Below, piece by piece: positions 43,800-53,355 of a stretch of DNA of 64,000 nucleotides. This DNA comes from Maridesulfovibrio sp. GTDB taxonomy: Bacteria > Desulfobacterota > Desulfovibrionia > Desulfovibrionales > Desulfovibrionaceae. The notes below the pieces were generated by a model. That model was given only the letters and a program-made list of their open reading frames with translations, was not told the origin of the DNA and ran no database searches. Numbering within the stretch: position 1 is the stretch's first letter; each line of letters starts with the position of its first letter. The position numbers and the translations under genes are program-made. The stretch is taken from assembly GCF_963667685.1 (NCBI RefSeq), contig NZ_OY763930.1, positions 1 through 64,000 of the forward strand, given 5' to 3'.

Positions 43800-44075
43800 A
43801 TGATTAACCAAACTAAAGAGTCTGCGCAAGTCTTTACTACAGAGTCTATTCCTGATCACTTCGTGCGCCGTGCTTGGATGGAAAAAAACGGACTTACCAA
43901 TGTTGCGCTTGCCAAAAGATTTGAACTCACTCCAGCCAGGGTTTCCTGCATTATCCGCAGCGGTGAATGCCCGCAAAAATATATAGACATTTTACGGGAT
44001 GAATACGAAATGCCCGAGGAAATTCTCCCAGCACGCAGTGTGGAAAAACCAGGCCCAAAACCAAAAGAAGACTAG
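43800..44075 (+). CDS. Cro-like HTH protein
   Basis: A 91-residue protein with HTH NGLTNVALAKRFELTPARVSCIIRSGECP (about 30-60) and a basic tail (KPGPKPKED). The position opposite the repressor mirrors the cro gene of temperate phages. It probably competes with the repressor for the same operators. Confidence 0.65.
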   Translation: MINQTKESAQVFTTESIPDHFVRRAWMEKNGLTNVALAKRFELTPARVSCIIRSGECPQKYIDILRDEYEMPEEILPARSVEKPGPKPKED

Positions 44076-44158
44076 GGTTAAAACGCAGCCAGCCGCAAAT
44101 TAAGTCCATTCACATTCAACGTCACGTTAAGCGCAGCATAAATTTCAGGAGTAGTTTC

Positions 44159-44599
44159 ATGGAGTTGACACAGACAGTCCGTAAGATGGTTATCAAATCA
44201 GATATAGGAACCAGAGCAGTGGCAGCCAAAGTGCAGAAGAAGCACCACGTACTCCTTAATGAACTGAATTATGAAAATACCAGCCATAAGCTTGGAGCAG
44301 AACTACTCGTACCATTAATGAAAGCTTGCAACTCTGATTCCCCTATGCATCTGCTGGCTGCAGAAATGGGAGGTCTTTTCATCAGAATTCCTGACGACAG
44401 CTGCTCGAACGCAACACTGGTCAAAGTTGTTAAAGAATTTGGAGATTTCATATCTGTTTATGGGGAAGCAATCGAAGAGGACAAGCTGACTGACGAGGAC
44501 AGAAGGTTAATTCGCATAGAAGGTCAGGAGGCTATGACAGCCATTCAGGAACTAATCTGTGGCATAAACAACAACGGCAAGAACCTTTCTCAGGTTTAA
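44159..44599 (+). CDS. CII-like phage regulatory protein
   Basis: A 146-residue protein like the phage regulatory CII family: AAKVQKKHHVLLNELNYENTSHKLGAELLVPLMKACN, MHLLAAEMGGLFIRIP. In phages it activates the lysogenic path; here it may activate integrase or repressor genes. It lies between the Cro-like and excisionase-like genes, with TTTCAGGAGTAG before the ATG. Confidence 0.65.
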   Translation: MELTQTVRKMVIKSDIGTRAVAAKVQKKHHVLLNELNYENTSHKLGAELLVPLMKACNSDSPMHLLAAEMGGLFIRIPDDSCSNATLVKVVKEFGDFISVYGEAIEEDKLTDEDRRLIRIEGQEAMTAIQELICGINNNGKNLSQV

Positions 44600-44617
44600 C
44601 CATTATGGAGTTACGCC

Positions 44618-44848
44618 ATGACCAAAGATGAACTCAAAGAACACATGCTCAAGACTCTCCCACCCGTCCTCAGCAGGCAAGGAGTTGAGAAGCATACCGG
44701 CGGTTTAATAAAGGCTAAGACCATGCGCATGCTGGATTGTCAAGGCGCAGGGCCCCTTGAAGGCCGATTCAAGCGCGGCCGCAAAGTATTTTACTCAAGG
44801 GAACAATTTGTAGACTGGTTCATAGCAGAATCCGAACCGCTGGTTTAG
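44618..44848 (+). CDS. Excisionase-like small DNA-binding protein
   Basis: A 76-residue basic protein (KHTGGLIKAKTMRMLDCQGAGP, FKRGRKVFYSREQFVDWF) with the size and the winged-helix-like layout of Xis/AlpA-type recombination directionality factors. It overlaps the integrase end by four bases, tail to tail. A decayed copy of the same pair lies at 61.3 kb, so this arrangement is an old module. Confidence 0.55.
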   Translation: MTKDELKEHMLKTLPPVLSRQGVEKHTGGLIKAKTMRMLDCQGAGPLEGRFKRGRKVFYSREQFVDWFIAESEPLV

Positions 44849-46032
44849 AGAAGCAACTGCGCAGCATTACGGCACTGATCATCATGAGTATGCGTGTAGC
44901 GCATAGTAGTCTGAATCGTGGCATGCCCCATCATCTTTTTAACAACAGGAAGCGGAACACCCTTGGCAACAAGTCGGGAAGCAAAAGTATGCCGGAAACA
45001 ATGAGCACAAAAACGCAAGCGTCTGTCGGTGACGCCCTCATTCCATCTGAGATGCTTCATCAGTGTTGCAAAATTTTCTCCGATCTCCCTGCGCATTTCT
45101 CCGGAAGGCCCGGGAAAGAGCAAGGCTTCCATACTTTTGAGCCTCAAAACTCTGGCTGCCAGCATCGTCCTTATCTTTTCAGTGATGTAAGCGACCCTGC
45201 TGCTTCCGGACTTGGGTCCGTCGTCCGCTCCGGATTCACCCTTAATAATGATTCTGTTCTCCACCAGATCAATGTCCTGTCTCGTAAGCGCGAAGATTTC
45301 CCCCATTCGCATACCGGTGTAAAGACTGAGCAGGCAGATGTCGTGGCAGTCGGAATACCCTCTTTTGACAGCCATCTTGAAGAAAGCGACTTCCTCCTCA
45401 GCAGAGCAGTAACGCAACCTGCGGTTGTTGAGCTTGGGAAATTTGACACCTTTGATCGGGTTTCCCTTCTTGAGCCATCCGCGTTGGATGGAGTAATTGC
45501 AAATCTGACGGGTAAGAGCGAGACATTGCGAGACCGTTGCCTTTGCAAGACCTTTTCCGGCGACCGTAGTCTTGAGGTCTTCGATATGTTCAAAGCAGAG
45601 GTCATCAAGCATGATATTTCCGATGACCGGCTCAAGGTGCAGCCTGAAGCGCGTGCGGTCATGCTTCCAGCTTTTCTTATTGTTTCTGGCGTACTCTTCG
45701 ATGTAGATTTCGCCGGCTTCGGAAAAGCTTTTGCGGGCCTCCCGTGCAATGACCTTCGCCCGTTCTTCCTCAGCCTTGATTTGGCGGAAATCCTCAAGGG
45801 ATTGTGGGCCGACTCCAAGCTTGATGTTGGCGGTGATTTCGGACCTGATTTTATGTGCCTTGGCTGGAGACCATCCCTGCGATGCCCAGCCGAGCCCTTC
45901 TTCCTTGAGCCTGCCTTTGACCTTGTAGCGGATCACATAATATTTGTCGGGCTGGACTCCGTGTCTGCGTGTCTTGTGACTGCGGAATCTAACTCCGGTA
46001 TACTTGGTTGCTTCAAATCTGTTGGTAGCCAT
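44845..46032 (-). CDS. int: Tyrosine integrase of the ICE
   Basis: A 395-residue tyrosine recombinase. An N-terminal arm-binding domain and a SAM-like domain (about 95-190) are followed by the catalytic domain with Arg in LYTGMRMGEIFAL, HxxR in HCFRHTFASRL, and His/Tyr in GHATIQTTMRYTH. It would integrate the element into the tRNA-Leu gene whose 3' copy lies 145 bases from its start. Two CTGTCCCAC copies (46035-46043 and 46046-46054) sit before its ATG. Confidence 0.92.
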   Translation of the reverse strand: MATNRFEATKYTGVRFRSHKTRRHGVQPDKYYVIRYKVKGRLKEEGLGWASQGWSPAKAHKIRSEITANIKLGVGPQSLEDFRQIKAEEERAKVIAREARKSFSEAGEIYIEEYARNNKKSWKHDRTRFRLHLEPVIGNIMLDDLCFEHIEDLKTTVAGKGLAKATVSQCLALTRQICNYSIQRGWLKKGNPIKGVKFPKLNNRRLRYCSAEEEVAFFKMAVKRGYSDCHDICLLSLYTGMRMGEIFALTRQDIDLVENRIIIKGESGADDGPKSGSSRVAYITEKIRTMLAARVLRLKSMEALLFPGPSGEMRREIGENFATLMKHLRWNEGVTDRRLRFCAHCFRHTFASRLVAKGVPLPVVKKMMGHATIQTTMRYTHTHDDQCRNAAQLLL

Positions 46033-46176
46033 ATCTGTCCCACTCCTGTCCCACTTTTTTCAAATACACTAATAGACTTTACCGGCGGTAAGGACAGAGT
46101 AATATCCAATGAATCCTTTGAATTCAAAGCGTCTTGGGACGTTAAATCACATGTGGCTGAATCTTTTTGGACGGGC

Positions 46177-46230
46177 TTAAAATCCCTCGAGCTTACGCTT
46201 GTGCGGGTTCAAGTCCCGCTCTGGGTACCA
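46177..46230 (+). other. attR: duplicated 3' end of a tRNA-Leu(TAA) gene
   Basis: From TTAAAATCCCTCG through the variable arm, the T arm (GCGGG-TTCAAGT-CCCGC) and CTCTGGGTACCA this matches the 3' part of tRNA-Leu(TAA), ending in CCA. The 5' part of a tRNA is missing: no ACCCAGA acceptor strand lies upstream. This is what remains when an element integrates into the tRNA 3' end, with the intact gene at the other end of the ICE, left of the window. Confidence 0.8.
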
Positions 46231-46240
46231 AAAAAAACAT

Positions 46241-46281
46241 AATAAAAGCGGTTAATTGCAAGTCAATTAACCGCTTTTATT
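46241..46281 (+). terminator. Strong terminator after the tRNA fragment
   Basis: A perfect 18-bp stem (46241-46258 with 46264-46281) with loop CAAGT, followed by TTTTC. It was presumably the terminator of the original tRNA-Leu gene and now marks chromosomal DNA just outside attR. Between 46282 and 46532 I see only repeated TGTCCCA and ATTGCCCCA motifs. Confidence 0.85.
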
Positions 46282-46532
46282 ATTTTCAACACTTTTCACC
46301 CAAAAATTGTTTGGGACATTTTAGTGTCCCACAATTGCCCCAAACCTCCCGCAATGACTTTTTAAGGTAATTTTAGATTGCCCCAAAATTGTCCCATCGC
46401 AATTCCAGACCTCAACAACGAACAAATCAATTCGTTTCTAGTATACTAAAAACAAAACAGCAAAAAACTAAGTCCCTAAAAATTAAATAAATCACCTTTG
46501 AATGCAAATTCTTTTCCATTTTCGTTTTCAGT

Positions 46533-47689
46533 GGTAATCCCTCCAAAAATTACTTGTTCTGAAAAGTAGAATTTTCTCGTAAAGAAACCCGAGGAGATTC
46601 AGAGGAAAAAATCACGTTACAGCGACAGTCAAATTTTGAGTATTTTGAAGCAGGCCAAGAATGGAGGTCCCGTTGCTGAGCTTTGCCGATAACACAGAAT
46701 GAGCAGTGCCACGTTTTACAAGTGGAGATCCAAGTTCGGCGGCATGGATGCATCCTTGATGGCCCGAATGAAAGAGCTGGAACGCGAGAATCGCCAGCTA
46801 AAGAAAATGTATGCCGAAGAACGCTTGAAAGCAGAGATCGTCAAGGCAGCTCTCGAAAAAGAGTGGTAAAGCCGTCTTGTCGGGGCAAGATGGCAAAGGC
46901 AGCCGTGAAGGGAGAAAAGGTAAATATCCGTCAGGCGTGCGAAGCTTTTAGCCTCAGCCAAATTTGTTACAGATACGAACCGAAGCTGTCCGCTGAGAAT
47001 GAAAAAATTGCGGATTGGTTGGTGCGGTTGACGCATAACCAGCGCAACTGGGGTTTTGGCTTGTGTTTCCTGCATTTACGCAACGTGCAGGGCTTTCGAT
47101 GGAATCACAAACGTGTCTACCGGATCTACCGCGACCTTGAGCTAAAGATGCGCATCAAGCCGAAAAAAAGAATTGTGCGAGAAAAGACGGAACCGTTAGC
47201 CCAACCTGAAGCAGCCAACCAAATCTGGTCTATAGATTTTATGCATGACCAGCTGAAAGATGGACGCAGCATCAGTCTGCTAAATGTATTTGACGATTTT
47301 AACCATGAAGGACTTGGTATTGAGGTCGATTTGTCATTGAGTGGCGCGGTAAGCCCAAAGTAATAAGATGCGATAACGGTCCTGAATATATCAGCAACAA
47401 GCTGAAGTCATGGGCTGATAAAGAAAATGTTCGACTGGAATATATTCAGCCGGGAAATCCGCAACAGAATGCGTATGTAGAACGCTTCGATCGGACCGTG
47501 CGGAATGACTGGCTAAGTCATTACATGTTTGAAAGTATCCAAGAAGTGCAGGATTACGCTACGAAATGACTCTGGACATATAACAATGAACGACCCAATA
47601 TGGGCATTGGTGGCATCACTCCGATGCAAAAACTGAGAATGGCTGCATAGCCTCTACTTTTCAGCTCCCCTAAGAATGGGGGGACTACC
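46533..47689 (+). mobile_element. Decayed IS3-family insertion sequence
   Basis: Imperfect terminal inverted repeats of about 37 bp (left 46533-46569 from GGTAATCCCTCC to TGAAAAGTAG; right 47654-47689 from CTACTTTTCAG to GGGGGACTACC) enclose two broken transposase reading frames. The inner 11 bp (CTGAAAAGTAG) match perfectly. I see no clear target duplication. Confidence 0.8.
46574..47650 (+). pseudogene. IS3-family transposase OrfA/OrfB remnants
   Basis: OrfA is recognisable ([54 protein letters not shown]) but has an in-frame TAA near 46690. OrfB shows the integrase core ([32 protein letters not shown]), then a deletion/frameshift near 47340 before [18 protein letters not shown], and a TGA in ATK-LWTYNNERPN near 47568. 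At least three lesions make it non-functional. Confidence 0.8.
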
Positions 47690-48033
47690 CATAATTCCCC
47701 ACAAATCAGCTCAAAGATGAAAGCAGATGGCCGCAGGAAAAAGGCACAAAGAAACTCGTGGGCATGGCGATTCTTCCTTTTCGACGTTCATTGGCGTTAA
47801 TATCGATTGGACGCCATGTCCTTTCATTTTGTCAAAAGTACACTTGAGCCGGATGAACCATAAAAAAGATCTTGAAAACGTTCAGAGTCAACCCCTTCTT
47901 GTTTGCCGAAAACAGGATCGACTCGTTAAAATTCCGGATTGTAATTAAGACGGTTCGGTTTAATCATTCGTTTTTACCGCAAAATTATGGATAGCTATTC
48001 AGACCAGGGTTCACAAGCTTGTAGCAGGATCTA
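47690..48033. other. Intergenic stretch with no supported gene
   Basis: This stretch lies between the IS remnant and the glycan genes. One 73-codon open frame at 47727-47948 has no ribosome binding site and no family-like features. I see no repeat or RNA structure of note. Confidence 0.5.
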
Positions 48034-49134
48034 TCATTGTCCAAAAAGCCTTTTGTACATCTTGTCTATTCGTTCCGGGTCAAATTTATAGCGGATAAAG
48101 TTTTGTTGCTCTTCCTTTTCTGTTTTAGACAGCGGTGTCAGCAAATTTTCGGGATTCAATTGATCAAGGTTGCCCAGCGCAGAGCATTTCTTTGAATATT
48201 CGAGGTACATTGGATTGGAGGGAAAGAAGAAGACTTTCTTCCCGTAATATAAAAGTTTTTTAATAGTTAATCCCCCCTGGCAACGATTGAAGTGCGGCAT
48301 GATAGCGGCATATGCTCCTTGTAGAAATTTATTATGCTCCGATTCTTCCATCAGAGTTGTGTGTGCAATGAATTTATCTCCCAACTTTTTTTGGCCATAT
48401 TCAATGACCGGAACAGCATGCTTTGAATCTCCATAGCCCAGCAAAGGCATAAAGCGAACATCTTCAGGAAATTCATAAGAAGAGAGGATATCTATCGCGT
48501 CAATGTAGTTATTCGAAATTGCAGATGAATTGCCTATTACAATTGTGCGGCATCCTTCTATTATTCTGGAATTTACATCAATCTCTTCAGTAAACAGGCC
48601 CGGTAGGTGGAAGTCGAAGGAGAACTGTTTATACTTCCGGTTGGGAATTAAAGATCGCAGTAATGCAATTTCTGAAGAATGAAACGGTTTGAAGAAATCT
48701 ACACGGTTGATTGCCTTAAGAAATACATTTGCTACATTAGTTTTAGGTTTTGCCAACAACCCCAGTTCTGTAAAGAAAAAAGCGGTCTTGGGGGCTATGG
48801 TTTGGTGTACCGTGCGTGTTGCATTTCGCAAACTCCCGCTAAGAGCAATCCAGTACACTTCAGGGCCTTGCGGAATTTTTCCTATCCATTCGGCCTGCCA
48901 TGCCCCGAAAGGGATTAGGATAACTTTGTTGTAGTTGGCTATGTTTTTGAAATAGATGGAATTTTCAAATGATTTTGGAGCTACATATGGGATGCTGTCG
49001 CTCAAGAATTTATATTCTGTCTGATTTGTGCGGGCCACACAAACGATGTGAGTATTATCGTAGCAACCTATTTCCTTTAATTTTGAAATAAGTCCGACCA
49101 TAAAAATATTATCCGAAATCAAAAATAAATTCAT
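48034..49134 (-). CDS. WecF-like (GT56) glycosyltransferase
   Basis: A 366-residue protein. TIVIGNSSAISNNYIDAID, the PLLGYGD region and AIMPHFNRCQGGLTIKKLLYYG resemble TDP-Fuc4NAc:lipid II transferases (WecF) of enterobacterial common antigen. It would add a 4-amino-sugar (made by the two following - strand genes upstream in the operon) to a lipid-linked glycan. The match is partial, so donor and acceptor are not certain. Confidence 0.65.
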   Translation of the reverse strand: MNLFLISDNIFMVGLISKLKEIGCYDNTHIVCVARTNQTEYKFLSDSIPYVAPKSFENSIYFKNIANYNKVILIPFGAWQAEWIGKIPQGPEVYWIALSGSLRNATRTVHQTIAPKTAFFFTELGLLAKPKTNVANVFLKAINRVDFFKPFHSSEIALLRSLIPNRKYKQFSFDFHLPGLFTEEIDVNSRIIEGCRTIVIGNSSAISNNYIDAIDILSSYEFPEDVRFMPLLGYGDSKHAVPVIEYGQKKLGDKFIAHTTLMEESEHNKFLQGAYAAIMPHFNRCQGGLTIKKLLYYGKKVFFFPSNPMYLEYSKKCSALGNLDQLNPENLLTPLSKTEKEEQQNFIRYKFDPERIDKMYKRLFGQ

Positions 49135-49181
49135 ATTACTCTCTACTATATACTGATTGCCCGCTTATGTTATTTTAAAAT

Positions 49182-50303
49182 TTATAATTTTACGGACTTT
49201 TTAAAGGCTTCAAGAGTTGTCTTCAGATCTCCTTCCGTAAGTGCGGGATAAAGGGGCAAGGAAATTGTCCGCCTGCCTATCTCATATGCTACGGGATAGT
49301 CCTCAGCTTGATAGCCTTGCTCTTTAATGAAAGTCAGTTCGGGTAATGATCGATAGTTGACAGCTACACCTATTCCCTGCTGTTGCAGTTTGCTCAGGAT
49401 TGAATCCCTTCTGTTTGAGTCAACCCAGACTGTCTGCAGATGCCGTGCATTCTTTGTTCCGGAAAGAGTTTGAGGGTGATCGACTCCCAGTTCGACAAAA
49501 GCCTGTTCATATTTACTGCAGATTTCTTCTCTCAAACAAAGATTTCTGTCTATGTTAGGAATTTGTGGAATGAGAATAGAGGCTCTTAAGTTGTCGAGAT
49601 TGTATTTCCAACCGCAATCAATCATATCCCAGTGTGCATATTCTTTGCCGTAGCGGGCATACGCTGTCCGGTCTATGCCATGGCAGGAAAGCCTTCGTAT
49701 TTTGGCTGCTAAAGCAGCATCTCTGCAAGTCAGCATGCCGCCTTCCCCGCAGGTGATATTCTTTGTGGCGTAAAAGGAAAAGCAGGCACAGTCCCCCAAT
49801 TCGCCGGGACGAATGCCGTCCCGTTCACCCTCAAGGCAATGTGCTGCATCCTCAATGATATATAAATTGTGTAGGTCTGCAATTTTCCGAATGGCCTTCA
49901 TGTCACACATATGACCATAAAGATGCACGGGCATGATGGCTTTGGTTTTATCCGTAATGGCTGCACTGATTTTGTCTGCATCAATATTGCCTGTTTGAGG
50001 TTCTACATCAACAAAAACAGGCCTTGCTCCTGTCAAAAATATGACTGAGGCTGTGGCGACAAAAGTCATTGGTGTGGTTATGACTTCATCTCCCTCCCCG
50101 ATTCCCAGTGAAACAAGGGCCAGATGCAAAGCGGCTGTGCAGGAGTCAAGTAGTATGGAATTCTCTGTATTAAGAAAACACCCAAGGAGTTCCTCGGCTT
50201 CTTTTGCATATGAACCGGTGGTCAGTATCGAACCGCCAAGAACTTTTTCCAGTTGAGCAAGCTCCTGCTTCCCCAGTCCGTGTCTGTAGAACTCAACACC
50301 CAT
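49182..50303 (-). CDS. DegT/DnrJ/EryC1-type sugar aminotransferase
   Basis: A 373-residue PLP enzyme. IIEDAAHCLEGERDG and the PLP-lysine region FYATKNITCGEGGML are typical of NDP-4-keto-sugar aminotransferases (WecE/ArnB-like). It shares its stop/start with the neighbouring dehydratase (last base 50303), so the pair converts an NDP-sugar to an amino sugar. Confidence 0.85.
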   Translation of the reverse strand: MGVEFYRHGLGKQELAQLEKVLGGSILTTGSYAKEAEELLGCFLNTENSILLDSCTAALHLALVSLGIGEGDEVITTPMTFVATASVIFLTGARPVFVDVEPQTGNIDADKISAAITDKTKAIMPVHLYGHMCDMKAIRKIADLHNLYIIEDAAHCLEGERDGIRPGELGDCACFSFYATKNITCGEGGMLTCRDAALAAKIRRLSCHGIDRTAYARYGKEYAHWDMIDCGWKYNLDNLRASILIPQIPNIDRNLCLREEICSKYEQAFVELGVDHPQTLSGTKNARHLQTVWVDSNRRDSILSKLQQQGIGVAVNYRSLPELTFIKEQGYQAEDYPVAYEIGRRTISLPLYPALTEGDLKTTLEAFKKSVKL

Positions 50304-51349
50304 TAGTGTAGCTCTCTTTTACCGGAGGCGGTAGTAATCGGAATGTCTCTCATCCACAGCTGATTGCTCCACCAGTTTTTGTTGGCAGTATACCAGACAA
50401 TGGTTTTCAGCAGTCCCTCTCGCAGAGAAATGGTCGGTTTCCAGCCTAGCACGCGCTCTATTTTGCTCCAGTTGCAGGTATGGCGCAGAACCTGCCCGGG
50501 ACGGTCTCCTGAGAATTTAACCGCAACCTTTTTCTCCGGGTCCATAATCTCCTGCAGCAGCACGGCAATTTCACTTATGGAAGTGGACACGCCGGTTCCA
50601 ATGTTGAAAATCTCGCCGTTTACTTTTTCAGCTTCAGCGTGGATGATTAAATCAAGGGCATTGCAGGTATCAGATACGTACAGAAAATCCCGGGAGCTTT
50701 TGCCGTCTCCATGAATACGCAGCGGGTTCTGGAGCAGGATGTTTGTTACGAATCTTGGGATCAGTTTTTCAAGATGCTGCCTTGGTCCGTAGTTATTAAA
50801 GGGCCGTACAATAGTCGCCGGAATCTTATAGGTGTTCATGTACGAGAATACCAGCCGATCCGCTCCGCATTTTGCTGCGGCATAAGGACTCATTGGCAGG
50901 AGAGGGTGCTCTTCATCCATTGTTTCAGTGCGTGCGCTGCCATACACCTCGGAAGTGGAGATATGAATAAACCGTTCAATCGTAGCTGAATGTTTTTGAA
51001 TCGCATTGGCTACAACCTGTGTTCCCAACACGTCGGTTTTGAAAAATTCAACACTGTCATAAATGGATCTGGTGACATGGCTTTCTGCTGCAAAGTGAAC
51101 TATGATTGACGATTTGGCCACCAACGCATCAATCATTTCGCTATTTAATACGTTTCCATACCAGAATTCAAAGCGCGGTTCTCCCTGAATATTTTTGTGG
51201 GCTACCGGAAGATTATCCACAGAACCTGCATAAGTGAGGCAGTCCAGAACAATAATGCGGTATTTAGGGTACTTGGTGTACAGATGGTGGATAAAATTTG
51301 AGCCGATAAAGCCTGCTCCGCCGGTAACTAAAATTGTTTTTTCGTACAT
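50303..51349 (-). CDS. NDP-sugar 4,6-dehydratase (extended SDR)
   Basis: A 348-residue short-chain dehydrogenase. The NAD-binding TGGAGFIGS is at residues 9-17, the catalytic YxxxK in SPYAAAKCGAD, TSEVYG in place of the RmlB TDEVYG, and RPFNNYGPRQ. The TSEVYG form is more usual in UDP-GlcNAc or GDP-mannose dehydratases than in dTDP-glucose dehydratase, so the nucleotide sugar is not decided. AT-rich DNA (51350-51587) upstream may hold the promoter. Confidence 0.82.
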   Translation of the reverse strand: MYEKTILVTGGAGFIGSNFIHHLYTKYPKYRIIVLDCLTYAGSVDNLPVAHKNIQGEPRFEFWYGNVLNSEMIDALVAKSSIIVHFAAESHVTRSIYDSVEFFKTDVLGTQVVANAIQKHSATIERFIHISTSEVYGSARTETMDEEHPLLPMSPYAAAKCGADRLVFSYMNTYKIPATIVRPFNNYGPRQHLEKLIPRFVTNILLQNPLRIHGDGKSSRDFLYVSDTCNALDLIIHAEAEKVNGEIFNIGTGVSTSISEIAVLLQEIMDPEKKVAVKFSGDRPGQVLRHTCNWSKIERVLGWKPTISLREGLLKTIVWYTANKNWWSNQLWMRDIPITTASGKRELH

Positions 51350-51587
51350 TTCAAATTTTTGGTTTAGATATGTGTTTAGGAGTTCTAAGCACGATTAATA
51401 AGGATATCAATTGCTGACAACTGAGTTGAGATCTTAACCGTGTCGATTTATACTTGAAATTCGAGTATATTTCGAAGGAACAGTTTTTAAGTATTGAAAA
51501 ATTATTCGTTTATTCCTGCCATAGAGATCTGTCAAAACACAAATATTCAGATACATTCAGTTCTTATCTATCCTGATTTTTAAGCCG

Positions 51588-52388
51588 TTAGTCCACATAT
51601 TTTTCAAGTATGGTTCCATTCAACTGTTCTCTGATTCTATTTGTAATCTGCTCAGGTAGAGTTGTTGTCCGCGCTCCCGACTTATACACACTGTATTCTC
51701 CGCTTTTGTTCGTTTGCTGCGATGCTGAAATAAATTCATCTGTTTGAGATTCAAATTTTATGCCAGCAAACTGAAACAGTATCTCAGTCTGCTTCCTGCA
51801 ATCGGAAACAAGATCCTTGTAATTAATAATATGAACTTTTTCAGGATATTGCCTATGAAGATGCAGAAACATCATATTTGCCTCTTTCCATCTATTGAAT
51901 CCAAAATATTGATCAGGTGAAAATTCGTTAATGGACTGGGCAAACTCCCACTCGGACAAAATATCCCAGCCTTTACTGAACATCGTCTTTGATTTTGACC
52001 ATGAACAGAGGCATTCAATGGGATTTCTTATAATGCATGTCAACTTGACGTCTGGGTGGAGTTTCAGAATCTGCGGCAGCAAGTAGTGGCGTCTTACGCT
52101 TTTTACAGCAAGCGTTTCCGGTCTATCGTTCTTATTGGAAAATACCGGGTAGAGGCCTTCTCTTTTTAAATTTATCTGATCAAGATACCAGTCTTCAGTG
52201 TTATAAATATCCAGAAAAAAACGGTGCATTTCCGACAGTGACGGGGCTTGTGACAGCGTTTCGCGAAACCCCCATGAATAAAAAGGCTGAAATTTGTATC
52301 TTACGTTTCGGCTGCTGTCTATGATTGCGCCAAGCCAGCTTGTTCCTGAACGGGGAACCCCGTTGATCATCAATATTTTATTGAACAT
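51588..52388 (-). CDS. PAPS-dependent sulfotransferase
   Basis: A 266-residue protein with the 5'-phosphosulphate loop GVPRSGTSWLG (residues 10-20) and the 3'-phosphate-binding motif CIIRNPIECLCSW. It transfers sulphate from PAPS, here probably to a sugar of the surface glycan. It lies in the same - strand group as the WbqC-like and dehydratase genes. Confidence 0.85.
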   Translation of the reverse strand: MFNKILMINGVPRSGTSWLGAIIDSSRNVRYKFQPFYSWGFRETLSQAPSLSEMHRFFLDIYNTEDWYLDQINLKREGLYPVFSNKNDRPETLAVKSVRRHYLLPQILKLHPDVKLTCIIRNPIECLCSWSKSKTMFSKGWDILSEWEFAQSINEFSPDQYFGFNRWKEANMMFLHLHRQYPEKVHIINYKDLVSDCRKQTEILFQFAGIKFESQTDEFISASQQTNKSGEYSVYKSGARTTTLPEQITNRIREQLNGTILEKYVD

Positions 52389-52441
52389 ATGGAGTCCTGA
52401 TCAGAGGGTGTAAAAGGTTTAGAAACATGCCTGGAAGCATG

Positions 52442-53134
52442 TCATAAATTCTGCATATATTTTGCCGAGTCTTTACCGCAATTAAAAAGGACATCCAACA
52501 TGCTTACTTTGTGGATAAAATCTCCCCATAACTGAGGGTAAGCAGGATAACGAGTATGGTCAAACCAAGTAAGCTTGATTCTGTTATCAGCAAATTTTTT
52601 TTCATCAATATATGCTTTGGCCGCCTGCCCGGATATGTATTCGGTCGCTCCCGCCTGGGTCAGCATATCAATGAGTCTTTCATTTTTAGATTCTCGGGCG
52701 TTAAACTCTGAGCTGTATCTGAATTTTGTATTTATCCTTAAATAATTACAAATTGTGAATATAAAGTCATAGTTGACCTGCGAAAGGTAGGTGTATTTTT
52801 TTTCCAGATACAAAGGAGCTATGAGCGATGATATTTCGGAAAAGCAAGGTGCATTAATGTAGTTGGCTGTAATTATATTCCAGTGCTTCTTTTGCCATTT
52901 ATCTCTCTGTTCAGGGGATATCACCACATCACTAATTTTTCTTTTTTCATTTGTTCCGACAGGAATTGTGAGCCACTGGACCCCGTTTTGCGTTTTTATT
53001 TTATTTCTGTTTCTCCAATCATTTTTTGTATATTGCCTGTCGTCATGAAAAATAAATTCATCGGCAGCAGCAATCATGTCGAAGTACCCCTTCCAGGGGA
53101 TATAGTTTGATTGTATTATTACAATTTTTTTCAT
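52442..53134 (-). CDS. WbqC-like protein
   Basis: A 230-residue protein. The start at 53134 begins MKKIVIIQSNYIPWKGYFDMI, the standard WbqC opening (QxxYxPWxGxF), followed by FHDDRQYTKNDWRNRNKI. WbqC proteins occur in amino-sugar and O-antigen loci with an unclear biochemical role. The frame is open to 53251, but the extension has no family character. Confidence 0.82.
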   Translation of the reverse strand: MKKIVIIQSNYIPWKGYFDMIAAADEFIFHDDRQYTKNDWRNRNKIKTQNGVQWLTIPVGTNEKRKISDVVISPEQRDKWQKKHWNIITANYINAPCFSEISSLIAPLYLEKKYTYLSQVNYDFIFTICNYLRINTKFRYSSEFNARESKNERLIDMLTQAGATEYISGQAAKAYIDEKKFADNRIKLTWFDHTRYPAYPQLWGDFIHKVSMLDVLFNCGKDSAKYMQNL

Positions 53135-53355
53135 ATTCAATACTGAGCTTTGCTGATGTGTAAGTATTACTTTTTTATGTAGATATACCGTAGCTAGGTT
53201 TTCGTCAACGAGGGGAAAGGAATCGGTTTGAGATGTGATTGAACGCTGCAAACTTAAGGTTCCTATTGGTATAGATTGTGCAGTGTCTTTTCGTGGTGTT
53301 AATTTATTGAACGTTGCCCTATCGGAGTCTGAGGGGATTTCACTTTTTCGGTAGG

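Noticed and set aside
46141..46230. A complete tRNA-Leu gene at the end of the ICE
   Set aside because: Only the 3' part from the anticodon loop matches; the upstream bases do not form an acceptor or D arm.
44884..46242. Long + strand open frame opposite the integrase
   Set aside because: It is the antisense shadow of the integrase; its product has no domain and no start signal.
47727..47948. 73-codon + strand frame after the IS
   Set aside because: No ribosome binding site, no similarity to families I know and no conserved context.
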